DNA of 7,580 nucleotides from NCBI GenBank assembly GCA_017408625.1, contig JAFQUG010000059.1, positions 1 through 7,580 on the forward strand. Reading direction: 5' to 3'. Within the stretch, counting starts at the first letter, position 1, and each line of letters opens with the position of its first letter. The notes below the pieces were generated by a model that was not told where the DNA came from, did not search any database, and saw only the letters and a list, made by a program, of their open reading frames with translations. Shown here one piece after another: positions 6,474-7,580 of this stretch. The position numbers and the translations under genes are program-made. The stretch comes from Clostridia bacterium (GTDB taxonomy: Bacteria; Bacillota_A; Clostridia; Oscillospirales; CAG-272).

Positions 6474-7580
6474 TTATTTATGAATTCTGACCAGATTGCG
6501 TACGCCGGTGTCAAGAGCAGCACAAAGCGCGTCGATCTCCGCTTGTGTGTTGGCAGAACAAAGGCTGATACGCAAGGAACAATCCGCACTCGCCGCGCTG
6601 ACACCGAATGCGCTGAGTGCGCGCGAGGTTGCGTGTCCGTGTGAGGAGCAGGCAGAGCCGCTGGAAACGTAGATCCCCTGCCCCGAAAGATAATGCAGCA
6701 TGGTCTCGCTCTTGATATCGGGCAGTGTCAGGTTCACAATATGCGGTGCACGCCCTGCGCGCGGCAGATTGAGCGTGATCTCGCCCTGCGCTGAAAGCTT
6801 CTCTTCCAGATAGGTGCGCAAAGCCGTCATGCATCGCAGATCGTCGCGCAAGGTGCTCTGCGCCTTTTGGCATGCCGCGCCAAAGCCCGCAATACCGATG
6901 GTATTCTCTGTGCCCGAGCGCATGCCCGCCTCCTGACCGCCGCCCAGTGTGACCGGGATCAGCTTTTTGGCCTTGAGCACCTCGGCACTGACGTACAATG
7001 CGCCCACGCCCTTGGGGCCGTGGATCTTGTGGCTGCTGACCGTGACCATATCCGCGCCGATGGCTGCGGGAGAGAAGATTGCTTTCATAAAGCCCTGCAC
7101 CGCGTCACAATGCGTCACGACACCGGGAGCGTTTCGTCTGGCCAGTGCAAACAGGGACTTGAGATCATACAGCGCGCCCGTTTCGTTATTGACCATCATG
7201 GCCGTGACCAGCAGCGTATCCTTGGTAATGGCTCTGCTTGCAAAGTCCATATCAAGCACACCCTGGCGTGTGGGAATTCTGACGACTTCAAAGCCTTTTT
7301 TTTCAAGTGCCTGCAGTGCCATTTCGACCGAGGAATGCTCGCCCTCGGTAGTAACGATGCGGCCGCCCGCGCGTCTTTCCTTGGCATACACGCTGCCAAA
7401 GATAGCAAGATTGTTGGCCTCTGTTCCCGAGGCGGTGAAATATACCTGCCCCGCACCTGTGCGCACGCCAAGTGCCGAGAGCACCTGCTCACGTGCCTTT
7501 TTGACCATGTGCTCGGCATCAAGCCCCGCCTTGTGCAGCGAAGAAGGATTGCCGTAGCACTCCATGGCCGCGAGATTTAA
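6474..7580 (-). CDS. Cysteine desulfurase (NifS/IscS family), 5' end cut by window
   Basis: A PLP-dependent enzyme that takes sulfur from cysteine to form alanine and a protein persulfide, feeding Fe-S cluster or thio-modification pathways in the cytoplasm. The reading frame runs off the right edge: codons for LNLAA precede the first visible Met (7565), and NifS proteins normally begin about 20-30 residues earlier with a YLDNAATT-type start. So the gene is partial here, not broken. Counting from the Met at 7565: GNPSSLHKAG (5-14), SGTEANNLA (46-54), GEHSSVE with PLP-stacking H77, CDAVQ (153-157), the PLP lysine K180 in SSHKIHGPKG, and the catalytic Cys306 in SSGSACSSHG (301-310), followed by LRISL. 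The spacing around the Cys resembles the extended loop of NifS/IscS enzymes. No scaffold or tRNA-modification partner is visible; the next gene in the operon is the esterase lipoprotein. Confidence 0.93.
   Translation of the reverse strand, partial: LNLAAMECYGNPSSLHKAGLDAEHMVKKAREQVLSALGVRTGAGQVYFTASGTEANNLAIFGSVYAKERRAGGRIVTTEGEHSSVEMALQALEKKGFEVVRIPTRQGVLDMDFASRAITKDTLLVTAMMVNNETGALYDLKSLFALARRNAPGVVTHCDAVQGFMKAIFSPAAIGADMVTVSSHKIHGPKGVGALYVSAEVLKAKKLIPVTLGGGQEAGMRSGTENTIGIAGFGAACQKAQSTLRDDLRCMTALRTYLEEKLSAQGEITLNLPRAGRAPHIVNLTLPDIKSETMLHYLSGQGIYVSSGSACSSHGHATSRALSAFGVSAASADCSLRISLCSANTQAEIDALCAALDTGVRNLVRIHK

Noticed and set aside
6451..6500. A separate promoter for the esterase lipoprotein
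   Set aside because: A TATAAG-like sequence near 6465 is too close to the ribosome binding site and has no credible -35 partner.
6867..7580. Plus-strand open frames of 237 and 202 aa opposite the cysteine desulfurase
   Set aside because: These are shadows of a strongly conserved coding frame; they have no start signals or family features.
1..7580. CRISPR array, tRNA or rRNA gene, insertion sequence, toxin-antitoxin or defence genes
   Set aside because: I found no regularly spaced repeats, cloverleaf structures, transposase motifs or recognisable defence domains on either strand.

Overview
The window looks like chromosomal DNA of a Gram-positive, Clostridia-type anaerobe (Bacillota), plausibly a gut or other polysaccharide-rich habitat. 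This is inferred from strong AGGAG-type ribosome binding sites, consensus TTGACA/TATAAT promoters, compact intrinsic terminators, a lipoprotein with a Thr/Glu/Pro-rich tether, and a carbohydrate-active gene complement. I cannot assign a genus. No RNA gene, insertion sequence, CRISPR array, phage gene or attachment site is visible.

Layout from left to right. Positions 1-114 hold two intrinsic terminators pointing in opposite directions. Positions 115-3007 are a minus-strand two-gene operon: a HIT/HinT nucleotide-binding protein, followed with a 1-nt gap by a large cytoplasmic-looking GH106-like glycoside hydrolase. Positions 3019-3074 hold a dyad-symmetric divergent promoter that drives this operon leftward and an FkbM-family methyltransferase (3093-4202) rightward. 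A perfect-consensus promoter (4221-4249) then drives a 121-aa DUF4870-like membrane protein (4295-4660). A terminator usable from both sides (4677-4707) separates it from a convergent minus-strand unit. That unit is a 5'-truncated cysteine desulfurase (6474 to the right window edge), followed 23 nt downstream by a sialate O-acetylesterase-family lipoprotein (4717-6450).

How the genes fit together. The GH106-like enzyme and the surface-tethered SGNH esterase are both likely glycan-processing proteins: the esterase would de-acetylate decorated glycans outside the cell and the hydrolase would act on imported oligosaccharides. They sit in different operons with no transporter, sensor or other sugar enzyme in view, so a joint pathway is only a possibility. 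The HIT protein and cysteine desulfurase are housekeeping families.

I found no convincing new multi-gene system. The most notable signal is the divergent promoter, in which -35, -10 and a 7-bp inverted repeat all share one centre of symmetry at 3046.5. Next is the strongly driven, codon-optimised-looking small membrane protein.
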